From: an uncultured Collinsella sp.
GTDB taxonomy: Bacteria; Actinomycetota; Coriobacteriia; Coriobacteriales; Coriobacteriaceae
Assembly (NCBI GenBank): GCA_958403395.1
Contig: CATXXF010000003.1
Location: forward strand, 33,515-97,514
DNA length: 64,000 nt
Reading direction: 5' to 3'
A program made the translations under genes and the position numbers. Shown here piece by piece: positions 27,059-35,449 of the stretch. Position 1 is the first letter of the stretch. Each line of letters begins with the position of its first letter. The notes beneath the pieces are model-generated. The model did not search any database, was not told the DNA's origin, and worked only from the letters and a program-made list of their open reading frames with translations.

Positions 27059-27163
27059 ACCAAATCCCTTCTAAAGGGAGTTGGCCCATCCGTGCTCCAT
27101 AACAGTAGTCTAACGCAAAATGCAGGTAATAGGAACACTTGTTCGTATTACCTGCGCCCTTTT

Positions 27164-28543
27164 CTAATGCACAAACATGCGCACGAACTTGTGCTTCCAG
27201 CTTGCGTAGGGCGCATACCGAAACGGCACGTCCAGCCAAGTTGCCTTGTTCACGATACTCTTCTTGTGGCTAAACGTATCGAAGCTCTCGCGTCCATGGT
27301 ACTGCCCCATACCGCTCGCGCCCATGCCGCCAAAGCCCATATGGCTCGTAGCCAAGTGCATGATCGTGTCGTTGACACAGCCACCGCCAAAGGGCACGTA
27401 ACGCACGAAGCGCTGCTGAACTGCGCGATCCTGACTAAAGATATACAGGGCCAGCGGCGTCGGACGATCCGTAATAAACGCTTCGGCCTCGTCTAGGCTC
27501 TCAAACGTCAGCACCGGCAAGATGGGACCGAAGATCTCCTCCTGCATCACGGCGTCATCGGGGGTCACGCCGTCCAAAATCGTCGGCTCGATCTTCAGCG
27601 AAGTCTCCCGCGCGGTGCCTCCAAGCACGACCTTATCGGGATCGATCAGCCCGCGCACGCGCGCAAAATGCTTGGCGTTGACGATATGCCCGTAATCCTC
27701 GTTATCGAGCGGATGCTCGCCAAACATACGGCGGACCTCTTCCTTGATGAGGCCCAGCAGCTCGTCGTGCACGCGCGTATCGACCAGCAGGTAGTCGGGC
27801 GCCACGCAGGTCTGCCCCACGTTGAGCCATTTGCCAAAGGCGATACGCCGTGCCGCGACCTTCAAGTTTGCCGTCGCATCCACGATGCAGGGGCTCTTGC
27901 CGCCCAGCTCAAGCGTCACGGGCGTGAGGTTTTTGCTCGCGAGCTCCATAACGAGCTTGCCGACCGGAACGCTACCGGTAAAGAAGATCTTGTCCCAGCA
28001 CTCATCGAGCAGCGCTTCGTTTTCGGCGCGCCCGCCCTCGACAACCGTCACCAGGCACGGATCAAATGCCTCTTCACAGATTTGCTTGAGCACCGCGCTC
28101 GATGCCGGAGCATAGGCACTCGGCTTGATGACCACGGTATTGCCCGCGGCAAGGGCGCCGGCGAGCGGCTCGAGTGTTAGCAAAAACGGGTAGTTCCACG
28201 GAGCCATGATAAGTGTGACGCCATAGGGCACGGCTTGCGTTTTGCACACGCTCACGGCGTTAGCGAGATCGCACGGACGCAGGCGTGGACGACTCCACCG
28301 AGCCACGTGAGCGATCTGATGTCGAATCTCGGAAAGCGACGTACCAATCTCGCACATATATGCCTCGTCATGCGACTTTCCCAAATCGGTCTTGAGTGCA
28401 TGGGCAATATCGGCCTCGTGCGCCCGTACCGCATCGCGTAAACTCACGAGCGCGCGACGTCGGGCATCAACATCAAACGTAGCGTGCGTTTTAAAGTAAG
28501 TGCGCTGATCGCCGACGATGCGCGCAATTTCCTCGGTGTTCAT
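27164..28543 (-). CDS. Aldehyde dehydrogenase (class 3-like, NAD(P)-dependent)
   Basis: 459 residues behind AGGAGGGTGCC. Motifs: APWNYPFLLTLEPLAGALAAGN, IFFTGSVPVGKLVM, catalytic base Glu in LELGGKSPC and catalytic Cys in NVGQTCVAPDY. The C-terminal KATWLDVPFRYAPYASWK fits class 3 (ALDH3-like) enzymes, which lack the long oligomerisation tail. It oxidises medium-chain or aromatic aldehydes. Nine bases separate it from the alcohol dehydrogenase stop, so an operon that links alcohol and aldehyde turnover is likely. Two possible operators lie upstream of the operon. Confidence 0.9.
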   Translation of the reverse strand: MNTEEIARIVGDQRTYFKTHATFDVDARRRALVSLRDAVRAHEADIAHALKTDLGKSHDEAYMCEIGTSLSEIRHQIAHVARWSRPRLRPCDLANAVSVCKTQAVPYGVTLIMAPWNYPFLLTLEPLAGALAAGNTVVIKPSAYAPASSAVLKQICEEAFDPCLVTVVEGGRAENEALLDECWDKIFFTGSVPVGKLVMELASKNLTPVTLELGGKSPCIVDATANLKVAARRIAFGKWLNVGQTCVAPDYLLVDTRVHDELLGLIKEEVRRMFGEHPLDNEDYGHIVNAKHFARVRGLIDPDKVVLGGTARETSLKIEPTILDGVTPDDAVMQEEIFGPILPVLTFESLDEAEAFITDRPTPLALYIFSQDRAVQQRFVRYVPFGGGCVNDTIMHLATSHMGFGGMGASGMGQYHGRESFDTFSHKKSIVNKATWLDVPFRYAPYASWKHKFVRMFVH

Positions 28544-28552
28544 GGCACCCTC

Positions 28553-29773
28553 CTAGTTCTCGTCCTCAAACATACCACCCGCGACGACCTCGTACATACG
28601 CTCGAGCTCCAAGCGGTCCATCAAAAGCGGAACGGGGTACAGCGGATTGGCCTCGGCATCGGCATGCGCCGCCATCTCGGGAATGTCGGAGCGGCGAATG
28701 CCCGAGACATATTTGGGGATTCCCAGGATCTCGTTCATGCGGTCGACCCAATCGATAAAGGCCTCGGCCGCAAGACTATCCTGCGCGGTAGCCGGCGCAA
28801 TGCCCGCCATGCGAGCAAGATCGGCAAGCTTGGGGGCGGCGGCGTCACCATAAGCGCGAAGCATGTGCGGCAGGATGATCGCGTTGGCCAAACCGTGCGG
28901 AATTCCGTATCGGCCGCCCAGACTGTGCGCGATGGCATGCACATATCCGACATAGGAGCGGGTAAACGCAACGCCCGCCTTATACGCCGCCGAAAGCATA
29001 TTGCGACGAGCGCGCATGTCGTCACCATGCTCATAGGCCTCGAGCAAATTGTCGTGGATAAGCTGCACCGCCTGTCGCGCCATCTTGCGCGTATAGGGCG
29101 TGGTGCTTCGCCCGATAAAGGCCTCAACGGCATGCGTCAGGGCGTCCATGCCCGTCTGCCCCGTAATGGAAGCGGGCAAGCCGCACGTAAACTCGGGGTC
29201 GTGGACTGCAAAACGCGGGATGAGCACAAAGTCGTTAATGGGGTATTTGTAGTGCGTCCCGTCATCGGTAATTACCGCCGCAAGCGTGACCTCGCTTCCC
29301 GTACCTGCCGTGGTGGGAACGGCGATAAGCAGCGGCAGGCGACGATGAATCCGCAGCAGACCGCGCATCTTGTTGATGGGCTTGTTTGGCTGCGCGATGC
29401 GTGCTCCCACGCCCTTGGCACAGTCCATGGCCGAGCCACCGCCAAAGCCGATAATGGCCTGGCAGGCGCTCTCTCGATACAGGGACGCCGCTTCCTCCAC
29501 GTTTGAAACCGTGGGGTTCGCACACGTTTCGGCATAGACCGCAACGCCAATTCCCTTGGACGCGAGCGCTGTCTCGAGCGGTGCCGTGAGCCCCAGACGG
29601 GCAATGCCGGGATCCGTCACGATAAGAACCCGCTGTATCGAACGCTTTTGAAGCACTGTGGGCACATCCTCAGCGTGTTCTAGAATGCGTGGCTCGGTAT
29701 AGGGCAGCACCGGCAATGCGATGCGAAAAACCGTTTGATACGTTCGGCACCAGGCGCGGCGGGCTAGATGCAT
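28553..29773 (-). CDS. Iron-containing alcohol dehydrogenase
   Basis: 406 residues behind an AAGGAGC site. Family marks: VTDPGIARLG, IGFGGGSAMDCAKGVGAR (NAD loop), PTTAGTGSEVTLAAVI, the metal-binding segment TGMDALTHAVEAFIG, and AHSLGGRYGIPHGLANAI with the second metal ligand pair. It interconverts an alcohol and aldehyde with NAD(H). The next gene encodes an aldehyde dehydrogenase, so the pair probably handles the same carbon chain. The divergent neighbour is rubrerythrin. Two related dyads, TGTTGATTGGTCAACA at 29792 and a similar one at 29856, lie upstream. Confidence 0.9.
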   Translation of the reverse strand: MHLARRAWCRTYQTVFRIALPVLPYTEPRILEHAEDVPTVLQKRSIQRVLIVTDPGIARLGLTAPLETALASKGIGVAVYAETCANPTVSNVEEAASLYRESACQAIIGFGGGSAMDCAKGVGARIAQPNKPINKMRGLLRIHRRLPLLIAVPTTAGTGSEVTLAAVITDDGTHYKYPINDFVLIPRFAVHDPEFTCGLPASITGQTGMDALTHAVEAFIGRSTTPYTRKMARQAVQLIHDNLLEAYEHGDDMRARRNMLSAAYKAGVAFTRSYVGYVHAIAHSLGGRYGIPHGLANAIILPHMLRAYGDAAAPKLADLARMAGIAPATAQDSLAAEAFIDWVDRMNEILGIPKYVSGIRRSDIPEMAAHADAEANPLYPVPLLMDRLELERMYEVVAGGMFEDEN

Positions 29774-29791
29774 AAAGGAAGCTCCTTCATT

Positions 29792-29807
29792 TGTTGATTG
29801 GTCAACA
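29792..29807. promoter_or_regulatory. Operator candidate 1 of the adh operon (perfect dyad)
   Basis: TGTTGA-TTGG-TCAACA is a perfect inverted repeat ending 18 bp before the adh start codon, just upstream of the ribosome site. It resembles TetR/AcrR operators. Its partner at 29856 shares TGTTGATTG. Confidence 0.55.
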
Positions 29808-29855
29808 TTTGCTCGACCGATTGTACTCAGCGGCGGTCAAAGACGGCCTGCCAAT

Positions 29856-29871
29856 CGTTAATCAATCAACA
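29856..29871. promoter_or_regulatory. Operator candidate 2 of the adh operon
   Basis: Read on the minus strand it is TGTTGATTGATTAACG, matching site 1 at 12 of 16 positions. The centres of the two sites are 64 bp apart, six helical turns, suitable for cooperative binding of a repressor to the adh promoter between them. Confidence 0.5.
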
Positions 29872-30029
29872 TCTTCATATCTCAAAATTGTTTTATTAAA
29901 AATCATTCCTAATAGGCTTCACATTTGGTTGCATTTATGGATAATAGAACTCGTCAAGACGCACGTCCGGAGAGGGCCCTTACGGGACCGGACAAGCGCC
30001 CCATCGCCATCGATCGAAAGGATCGAATC

Positions 30030-30590
30030 ATGAAGTTTGTTTGCCCCGTTTGCGGTTATGTGGAAGAGTTCGACGGCGACCAGCTGCCCGAGGACTTCAA
30101 GTGCCCCCAGTGCGGCGTTCCCGGTTCTCGTTTCCTGAAGCAGGAGGAGGGTCAGCTCGAGTGGGCTGCCGAGCACGTCGTGGGCGTCGCCAAGATGGAG
30201 GGCGTCTCCGAGGACATCGTTGCCGACCTGCGCGCCAACTTTGAGGGCGAGTGCTCTGAGGTCGGTATGTACCTGGCCATGGCTCGTGTCGCTCATCGCG
30301 AGGGCTATCCCGAGATCGGCCTGTACTGGGAGAAGGCTGCCCACGAGGAGGCCGAGCACGCCGCCAAGTTCGCTGAGCTCCTGGGCGAGGTCGTGACCGA
30401 CTCCACCAAGAAGAACCTCGAGATGCGCGTTGAGGCCGAGAACGGCGCCACCGCCGGCAAGACCGATCTTGCCAAGCGCGCCAAGGCCGCCGGCCTCGAT
30501 GCCATCCACGACACCGTGCACGAGATGGCTCGCGACGAGGCCCGCCACGGCAAGGCTTTCGCCGGCCTGCTCAAGCGCTACTTTGGCTAA
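30030..30590 (+). CDS. Rubrerythrin with N-terminal rubredoxin domain (reverse type)
   Basis: 186 residues from ATG 30030 with AAAGGA upstream. A rubredoxin-like iron site is at the N-terminus (CPVCGY and CPQCGV), followed by the ferritin-like four-helix diiron domain. The diiron ligands fit ECSEVGMYLAMARVA, WEKAAHEEAEHAAKFAE and ARDEARHGKAFAG. Domain order is inverted compared with classical rubrerythrin. Members reduce hydrogen peroxide in anaerobes using NAD(P)H through a rubredoxin reductase. Codon use is very biased to frequent codons, suggesting high expression. A terminator follows at 30624. Confidence 0.9.
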   Translation: MKFVCPVCGYVEEFDGDQLPEDFKCPQCGVPGSRFLKQEEGQLEWAAEHVVGVAKMEGVSEDIVADLRANFEGECSEVGMYLAMARVAHREGYPEIGLYWEKAAHEEAEHAAKFAELLGEVVTDSTKKNLEMRVEAENGATAGKTDLAKRAKAAGLDAIHDTVHEMARDEARHGKAFAGLLKRYFG

Positions 30591-30623
30591 GCCAGCAGCC
30601 TGAGAGATAATCTCTAGCTTCAT

Positions 30624-30656
30624 AAGGTCCGGACCGCATGGTTCGGGCCTTTTTTC
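30624..30656 (+). terminator. Intrinsic terminator after rubrerythrin
   Basis: AAGGTCCGGACC and GGTTCGGGCCTT form a 12-bp stem with two G-T mismatches, a GCAT loop and a run of six T. Confidence 0.85.
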
Positions 30657-30721
30657 GTGTCTCGAGAACTCGTAAACGCCCTGAAATAGGACCGCCTTCG
30701 GCATCGGTTTCTCGTCAAAGC

Positions 30722-30844
30722 CTAAGTGAGTAGACTTTTTGGAACTTGCCGTGCAGACCGTCCGCATTGCTTTATAAAGCCGCAGGTAAATGACTTGTTG
30801 CAAAACGGCCTGGTCGCCATCACACCAAAAGTCTACTCACTTAG
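30722..30844. repeat. 123-bp palindrome-ended repeat, copy B
   Basis: Same 19-bp ends as copies A and C and the same length. The interior shares CGCAGGTAAAT, CTTGTTGCAAAA and GCCTGGTCGCCA with copy C. The last four codons of the neighbouring minus-strand gene (30833) lie in its right end and read L-S-E-stop. Confidence 0.9.
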
Positions 30845-31960
30845 ATCCGCAGGCGTCCACGATCGAGCCTTTTTGTGTCTAACGGGCATCTTTTCGTCGA
30901 TTACTCCCAATTTTGTCCAGTCAACGAATAGTTCAGATCGGAGTAATGCCTCGGCCCTTTGCTCATCCGAGCTTTTATCACTATATTTAACATCGAGCAT
31001 CCTGCATACGGCCTTAACGATCGCGCGGAATCTATCCTCATCGGATATCTGTCCGTGTGTCAGGAGAAGCACGTCGTAGCCCATGGTCTGAAGCGCCGTC
31101 ATGCGGTCAGCGTCACGCAAACCATCCCCCGCGCGTCCGTGCGAGGCCTTTCCCTGACATTCAATGGCCACCTGCCGCCTCCCGTCCGGCGAAGAAAGAA
31201 GTAGGTCGATATATATGTGGGACTTTCCCACAATCGCTCGAGCACTTGTGCTTAGTATCACTTCGACATTGAGCTCTATGCCGCAAAAACCTTCGCCCCC
31301 CAGAGATCGCGGTAGTCCAAGCAACAAATACGCCTCGACCTCAAAAGGCGATGCGGCACCCAATGGAACGAGATGTGATACCGCCATAAATCGATTGCCG
31401 TAACGCATCCCACAAACATCCGAACAAAAACGGTCAAGGTCTCCACCCAAAACCAAGGCGTCGCGACGCCATAAATTTGAGGCGGTGCCGCCCTCGGACG
31501 GACAACGCACCCAACCCAACGTTGTCGAAATCGCACCCGAATCAATTGCACTCGAAAGTTCCGCCTCAAGTGCCGCAGGCAGGGCACACACCGCAAACAA
31601 GCCGCACATCTCCGCCAACACAAAAAGAAGCTGGAGATCCGTCAGATGTCGCGACATGATGAATGCCGTCAGTAGAGGAGACGTAACCAAAAATCCTTGT
31701 TCCGTTTCCAGCACGGATTCCCTGGGAAGCTCACCAAGAAAGAGCCGCTGCCTAATGCTGGCAGGACAAGTCCGCTTGTTTCTCGTCCGAACCAATGTAT
31801 ACAAGGGAAAGCCGAGCACAACCGCAGCCGTCGGGTTACGGGCGAGGTCATATCGCTGCCGGTCTTCTTCCGGCCGTGGAAGCGGCGGACACAAAGCACG
31901 GACCTGAGGGGGCAGACGCCAGTACCTAAAAGCCGATATGTCACAAACTAGATCCTTCAT
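30833..31960 (-). CDS. Nuclease-like protein with C-terminal DUF559/PD-(D/E)xK-type domain
   Basis: About 375 residues starting at ATG 31960 (or GTG 31966). The N-terminal two thirds include DISAFRYWR and the PLYTLV region and resemble AbiEi-like antitoxin or winged-helix proteins, but this is weak. The C-terminal region shows HIYIDLLLSS (Asp), QVAIECQGKASH (E-x-Q) and RDADRMTALQTMGYDVLLLT, the typical core of DUF559/Vsr-like PD-(D/E)xK endonucleases. Its final residues, L-S-E-stop, come from repeat copy B. Copies B and C flank the gene on both sides. Lower GC and odd codon use suggest it is a transferred unit. Confidence 0.7.
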   Translation of the reverse strand: MKDLVCDISAFRYWRLPPQVRALCPPLPRPEEDRQRYDLARNPTAAVVLGFPLYTLVRTRNKRTCPASIRQRLFLGELPRESVLETEQGFLVTSPLLTAFIMSRHLTDLQLLFVLAEMCGLFAVCALPAALEAELSSAIDSGAISTTLGWVRCPSEGGTASNLWRRDALVLGGDLDRFCSDVCGMRYGNRFMAVSHLVPLGAASPFEVEAYLLLGLPRSLGGEGFCGIELNVEVILSTSARAIVGKSHIYIDLLLSSPDGRRQVAIECQGKASHGRAGDGLRDADRMTALQTMGYDVLLLTHGQISDEDRFRAIVKAVCRMLDVKYSDKSSDEQRAEALLRSELFVDWTKLGVIDEKMPVRHKKARSWTPADLSE

Positions 31961-32045
31961 AGGCACAGGAAAACACGAATTTCACCCCAGCCAGTCACGC
32001 ATTGGCGCGAACGCACCAAAAATGGCGCCGAACGGACTGCTAAGT

Positions 32046-32107
32046 TTTCAACAGCCCTCCCCAACTGGCCAAAAGCTTGCCGAGAGCTGGACGAGGTTCT
32101 GTTGAAA
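32046..32107 (-). promoter_or_regulatory. Inverted repeat in the leader of the nuclease-like gene
   Basis: TTTCAACAG at 32046-32054 and CTGTTGAAA at 32099-32107 form a perfect 9-bp pair around a 44-nt loop that itself has AGCTTGCCGAGAGCT. It lies about 90 bp upstream of the start and could be a transcript leader fold or an operator. Confidence 0.45.
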
Positions 32108-32140
32108 CCCCATTTTTTTCGCATGCAGAAGCTTTGCGCG

Positions 32141-32263
32141 GCAAGTGAGTAGACTTTTTTAAACATCCCGAGCAGGCCAGTCATCCTGCTTTTCAAAACC
32201 GCAGGTAGATAGCTTGTTACAAAACTGCCTGGTCGCCAAAGTGCCAAAAGTCTACTCACTTAG
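32141..32263. repeat. 123-bp palindrome-ended repeat, copy C
   Basis: Copy C has the same length and inverted ends, with two changes at the left tip (GCAAG for CTAAG). It overlaps the last codons of pdxR, which again end L-S-E-stop. Copies B and C lie in the same orientation and enclose the nuclease-like gene. Confidence 0.9.
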
Positions 32264-33691
32264 ATTGCAGAGTGCCCCCATGAGCTGCAATTCCAAGGTA
32301 TTAAGCACTTTTGGACTCAAATCGTCATACTGAACAAGAATTTGACTTGAGTTTTCAGGGACAGATGCGCCATCAGCACACCAATAACAGTCACTGATAT
32401 CGACAAAAGGGATGCTCGAGCGCGTGAGAGCCTGCGCAAAAGAGCTTCCGCCCGTTCTGCGCTCCGCAACCACGGCGCAGTAAAGGCCCGCGTCTGCATG
32501 CTCGATCGAGACCTCCCCTGTCGGAAATGCCTCGCGCACGAGCTTCGCCAAACCATCGCGTGCCTCACGAGCACGAACGCGCACGCGGTTCACATGTCGC
32601 TCGTAATCACCCGATTCCAGCAAACGCGCCAAAGCGACCTGGTCAACAGAGCTCACCGACGAGGCGTAGAAACCAAGGTTGCGCCTAAACCGCTCCATTA
32701 GCTCATCGGGCAACACCATGTACGCTAGACGCAACGCCGATGACAGGCTCTTCGAAAACGTGTTGGTGTAGATAACCGACTGGGCGGCATCGATCGATGC
32801 GAGCGCGGGAATTGGCTTGCCGGCAAGGCGAAACTCACAATCAAAGTCATCTTCGATGAGATACCGACCTGGTCGCTCGGCAGCCCAGCTCAGAAGCGCA
32901 TAGCGACGCGCAATGCTCGTCACAAGGCCGGTCGGATACTGATGGGACGGCATCAGGTGAAGGACATCGGTCCCGGTTTTCTGCAGAGCGCTCAGGTCCA
33001 CGCCGTCATCATCCAACGGGATATGTCGTACTTGGCAGCCCATAGCCTGATAGATGCGCGTCAGACGCAAATAGCCCGGGTCCTCAACGGCATATACCTT
33101 GTCGGCTCCAAGCAGCTGAACCAACATGGTATCGAGCAGCTGGGCGCCCGCGCCGATAACAATGTTGTCGGGATCGACATTCATGCCCCTCGTCCCACGC
33201 AGATGGTGAGCAATTGCGCGTCGCAGCCGAGCGGTGCCCTGTGCCGGCGCGGTCGAAAAGATTTCGCGTTCGTCTTCGGATGCCAGCGTCGCCCGTAGCG
33301 CGCTTTGCCAAAGCCGCGCCGCCTCCAAAGCGGAAGGAGAGAGCGCGTCGAATTGCTCGACCTGTCCGTTGACACCATGCGCACTGAGACCCGCAGAGAC
33401 GGCATCTCGGTCGATACCCTCCGCAACCGAAGCCAAAACCGGTGCATCCGGAAGCTCGCAAGCGTAGTAGCCACGACGCGGCATTGAGCAAATATAGCCC
33501 TCGGCAAGTAACTGGCTATATGCATTCTCGATGGTAATGACACTGATTCCCAGATGACTGGCAAAGGCGCGCTTAGACGGAAGATGCTCCCCCGCCGCAA
33601 TACGTCCAACAACGATATCATCTCGAATTTGCTGGTAAATATACTCATAGAGCGATGCTCCGCCGCGTTTTTCCAAATTGTAGTCAAGCAT
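32252..33691 (-). CDS. pdxR: MocR/PdxR-type regulator (GntR HTH fused to aminotransferase-like domain)
   Basis: 479 residues from ATG 33691. The GntR winged helix covers residues about 10-75 (YEYIYQQIRDDIVVGRIAAGE, LPSKRAFASHLGISVITIENAYSQL). A fold-type I aminotransferase domain follows, with NIVIGAGAQLL, YLIEDDFDCEFR and the PLP lysine region TNTFSKSLSSALR. Such proteins bind PLP as signal and control vitamin B6 genes. It is divergent from pdxST, which supports the PdxR name. Direct repeats of CTGACCTTRTTAW in the intergenic region are probable binding sites. The C-terminus is provided by repeat copy C. Confidence 0.9.
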   Translation of the reverse strand: MLDYNLEKRGGASLYEYIYQQIRDDIVVGRIAAGEHLPSKRAFASHLGISVITIENAYSQLLAEGYICSMPRRGYYACELPDAPVLASVAEGIDRDAVSAGLSAHGVNGQVEQFDALSPSALEAARLWQSALRATLASEDEREIFSTAPAQGTARLRRAIAHHLRGTRGMNVDPDNIVIGAGAQLLDTMLVQLLGADKVYAVEDPGYLRLTRIYQAMGCQVRHIPLDDDGVDLSALQKTGTDVLHLMPSHQYPTGLVTSIARRYALLSWAAERPGRYLIEDDFDCEFRLAGKPIPALASIDAAQSVIYTNTFSKSLSSALRLAYMVLPDELMERFRRNLGFYASSVSSVDQVALARLLESGDYERHVNRVRVRAREARDGLAKLVREAFPTGEVSIEHADAGLYCAVVAERRTGGSSFAQALTRSSIPFVDISDCYWCADGASVPENSSQILVQYDDLSPKVLNTLELQLMGALCNLSE

Positions 33692-33702
33692 GAGCCTATC
33701 AC

Positions 33703-33749
33703 CTGACCTTATTAAGCCATTCAATCTGGTATTAGTCTGACCTTGTTAT
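33703..33749. promoter_or_regulatory. Candidate PdxR binding region (direct repeats)
   Basis: CTGACCTTATTAA at 33703 and CTGACCTTGTTAT at 33737 repeat with a 34-bp period, about three helical turns, in the pdxR-pdxS divergent region. Direct repeats are usual for MocR-type operators. Confidence 0.6.
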
Positions 33750-33836
33750 TATCTCGAAAACTGAGTATTTCGCCATACCCAGCTCCCCGATAGGATGTTC
33801 CGTCAAGCAATGCACATGCCAACCAAGGGAGCAACC

Positions 33837-34727
33837 ATGGCAGAACAGACCAGCAAGGCCGATCGCGTCAAACTCAATCGCGAGCTCGCGCAGATGCTCA
33901 AGGGAGGCGTCATCATGGACGTCACCACGCCCGAGCAGGCGCGCATCGCCGAGGAGGCGGGCGCCTGCGCCGTCATGGCACTCGAGCGCATCCCGGCCGA
34001 TATTCGTGCCGCAGGCGGTGTGTCACGCATGAGCGACCCCAAGATGATCAAGGGCATCCAGGAGGCCGTTTCCATCCCTGTTATGGCCAAGTGCCGCATC
34101 GGTCACATTGTCGAGGCGCAGGTCCTGCAGGCCATCGAGATCGACTACATCGATGAGTCCGAGGTCCTCTCCCCTGCCGATGATGTCTATCACATCGACA
34201 AGACTCAGTTTGACGTGCCGTTTGTCTGCGGCGCCCGCGATCTGGGCGAGGCGCTGCGCCGTGTTGCCGAGGGCGCCACGATGATCCGCACCAAGGGCGA
34301 GCCGGGCACGGGCGACGTCGTCCAGGCCGTGCGCCACATGCGCAAGATTCAAAAGCAGATCCGCGACGTTGTTGCTCTGCGCGATGATGAGCTCTTTGAG
34401 GCAGCCAAGCAACTGCAGGTTCCGGTCGAACTGGTCCGCGAGGTCCATGCCACGGGCAAGCTTCCCGTTGTGAACTTTGCCGCCGGCGGCGTAGCGACCC
34501 CCGCCGACGCCGCGCTGATGATGCAGCTGGGTGCCGAGGGCGTCTTTGTCGGCTCGGGCATCTTTAAGAGCGGCGACCCCGCCAAGCGCGCCGCCGCTAT
34601 CGTCAAGGCCGTGGCAAACTTCACCGATGCCAGGCTCATCGCCGAGCTTTCGGAGGACCTGGGCGAGGCTATGGTGGGCATCAACGCCGACGAGATCGAG
34701 ATTATCATGGAGGAGCGCGGGCGCTAG
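33837..34727 (+). CDS. pdxS: Pyridoxal 5'-phosphate synthase, lyase subunit
   Basis: 296 residues from ATG 33837 behind AAGGGAGC; an extra in-frame start upstream lacks a good site. It is highly conserved: GGVIMDVTTPEQARIAEEAGA, ALERIPADIRAAGGVSRMSD, AKCRIGHIVEAQ, DESEVLSPAD, RTKGEPGTGDVVQAVRHMR and VNFAAGGVATPADAALMMQLG. It forms PLP from ribose 5-phosphate, glyceraldehyde 3-phosphate and ammonia in a dodecamer. Ammonia comes from PdxT, the next gene, 20 bp downstream. Expression is probably governed by the divergent PdxR. Confidence 0.97.
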   Translation: MAEQTSKADRVKLNRELAQMLKGGVIMDVTTPEQARIAEEAGACAVMALERIPADIRAAGGVSRMSDPKMIKGIQEAVSIPVMAKCRIGHIVEAQVLQAIEIDYIDESEVLSPADDVYHIDKTQFDVPFVCGARDLGEALRRVAEGATMIRTKGEPGTGDVVQAVRHMRKIQKQIRDVVALRDDELFEAAKQLQVPVELVREVHATGKLPVVNFAAGGVATPADAALMMQLGAEGVFVGSGIFKSGDPAKRAAAIVKAVANFTDARLIAELSEDLGEAMVGINADEIEIIMEERGR

Positions 34728-34747
34728 TCCAGCAGAAGGGATCGCAC

Positions 34748-35335
34748 ATGAGCGATTATGCAGACCAAACGGTCGCCGTGTTGGCGGTCCAAGGCGCTTT
34801 TGCCGAGCACGAGGCGAGGCTGTCGGAGCTGGGCGCACGTTGTATTGAGCTGAGGCAGGCGGCTGATTTAAAGCAGGACTTTGACCGTCTGGTACTTCCC
34901 GGCGGCGAGTCTACCGTTCAAGGGAAGCTGCTTGGTGAGTTGGGCATGCTCGAGGAGCTTCGTGCCCGTATCGCTGAAGGCATGCCCGTCCTGGGCACCT
35001 GCGCCGGCCTGATTCTGCTGGCTCACGACCTTGCCACCCATGACGATAAGGGCACGCCGCGCTTGGCAACCATGGATGTACTTGTCGAGCGCAATGCCTA
35101 CGGCAGACAGCTCGGCAGCTTTCGAACCAAGGGACAGGTAGCCGGCATCGACGGTGAAGTGCCGCTGACGTTTATCCGCGCGCCCCACATCGTCGAGGTC
35201 CACGGCGACGCCAAGGCCTTAGCGAAAGTCGACGGGCGCATCGTCGCCGCCCGTCAAGACAACCAGCTCGGTGTCACCTTCCACCCCGAGCTCGACGACG
35301 ACGCCCGCCTCCACGAGCTCTTCCTCCAAATGTAG
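34748..35335 (+). CDS. pdxT: Pyridoxal 5'-phosphate synthase, glutaminase subunit
   Basis: 195 residues. Class I amidotransferase fold: VAVLAVQGAFAEHE, VLPGGESTVQGKLL, the nucleophile elbow GTCAGLILLAH, and the catalytic His-Glu in FHPELDDD. It releases ammonia from glutamine and channels it to PdxS. It is cotranscribed with pdxS. An 82-bp hairpin-like repeat follows its stop. Confidence 0.95.
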   Translation: MSDYADQTVAVLAVQGAFAEHEARLSELGARCIELRQAADLKQDFDRLVLPGGESTVQGKLLGELGMLEELRARIAEGMPVLGTCAGLILLAHDLATHDDKGTPRLATMDVLVERNAYGRQLGSFRTKGQVAGIDGEVPLTFIRAPHIVEVHGDAKALAKVDGRIVAARQDNQLGVTFHPELDDDARLHELFLQM

Positions 35336-35367
35336 GCAGAAAACAAACAATCGTGGATTTTCTGACG

Positions 35368-35449
35368 CATAGCAAATGAGAGTGGATAATTTCCCACTTT
35401 GAGCTTGAATGCAGACTCAAACCGGGAGATTATCCACTCTCATGCTATG
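35368..35449. repeat. 82-bp hairpin-like inverted repeat
   Basis: The arms are near-identical: CATAGCAAATGAGAGTGGAT plus AATTTCCC on the left, and GGGAGATTATCCACTCTCAT plus GCTATG on the right. An inner pair, TTTGAG and CTCAAA, continues the hairpin. It lacks a T-tract and follows pdxT. It looks like a mobile or REP-like element rather than a terminator. Confidence 0.8.

Noticed and set aside
20707..32263. Small reading frame inside the 123-bp elements (MSRL... to KVYSL)
   Set aside because: It is open in copies A and C because the length is 41 codons, but copy B has internal stops, so conservation is at DNA level.
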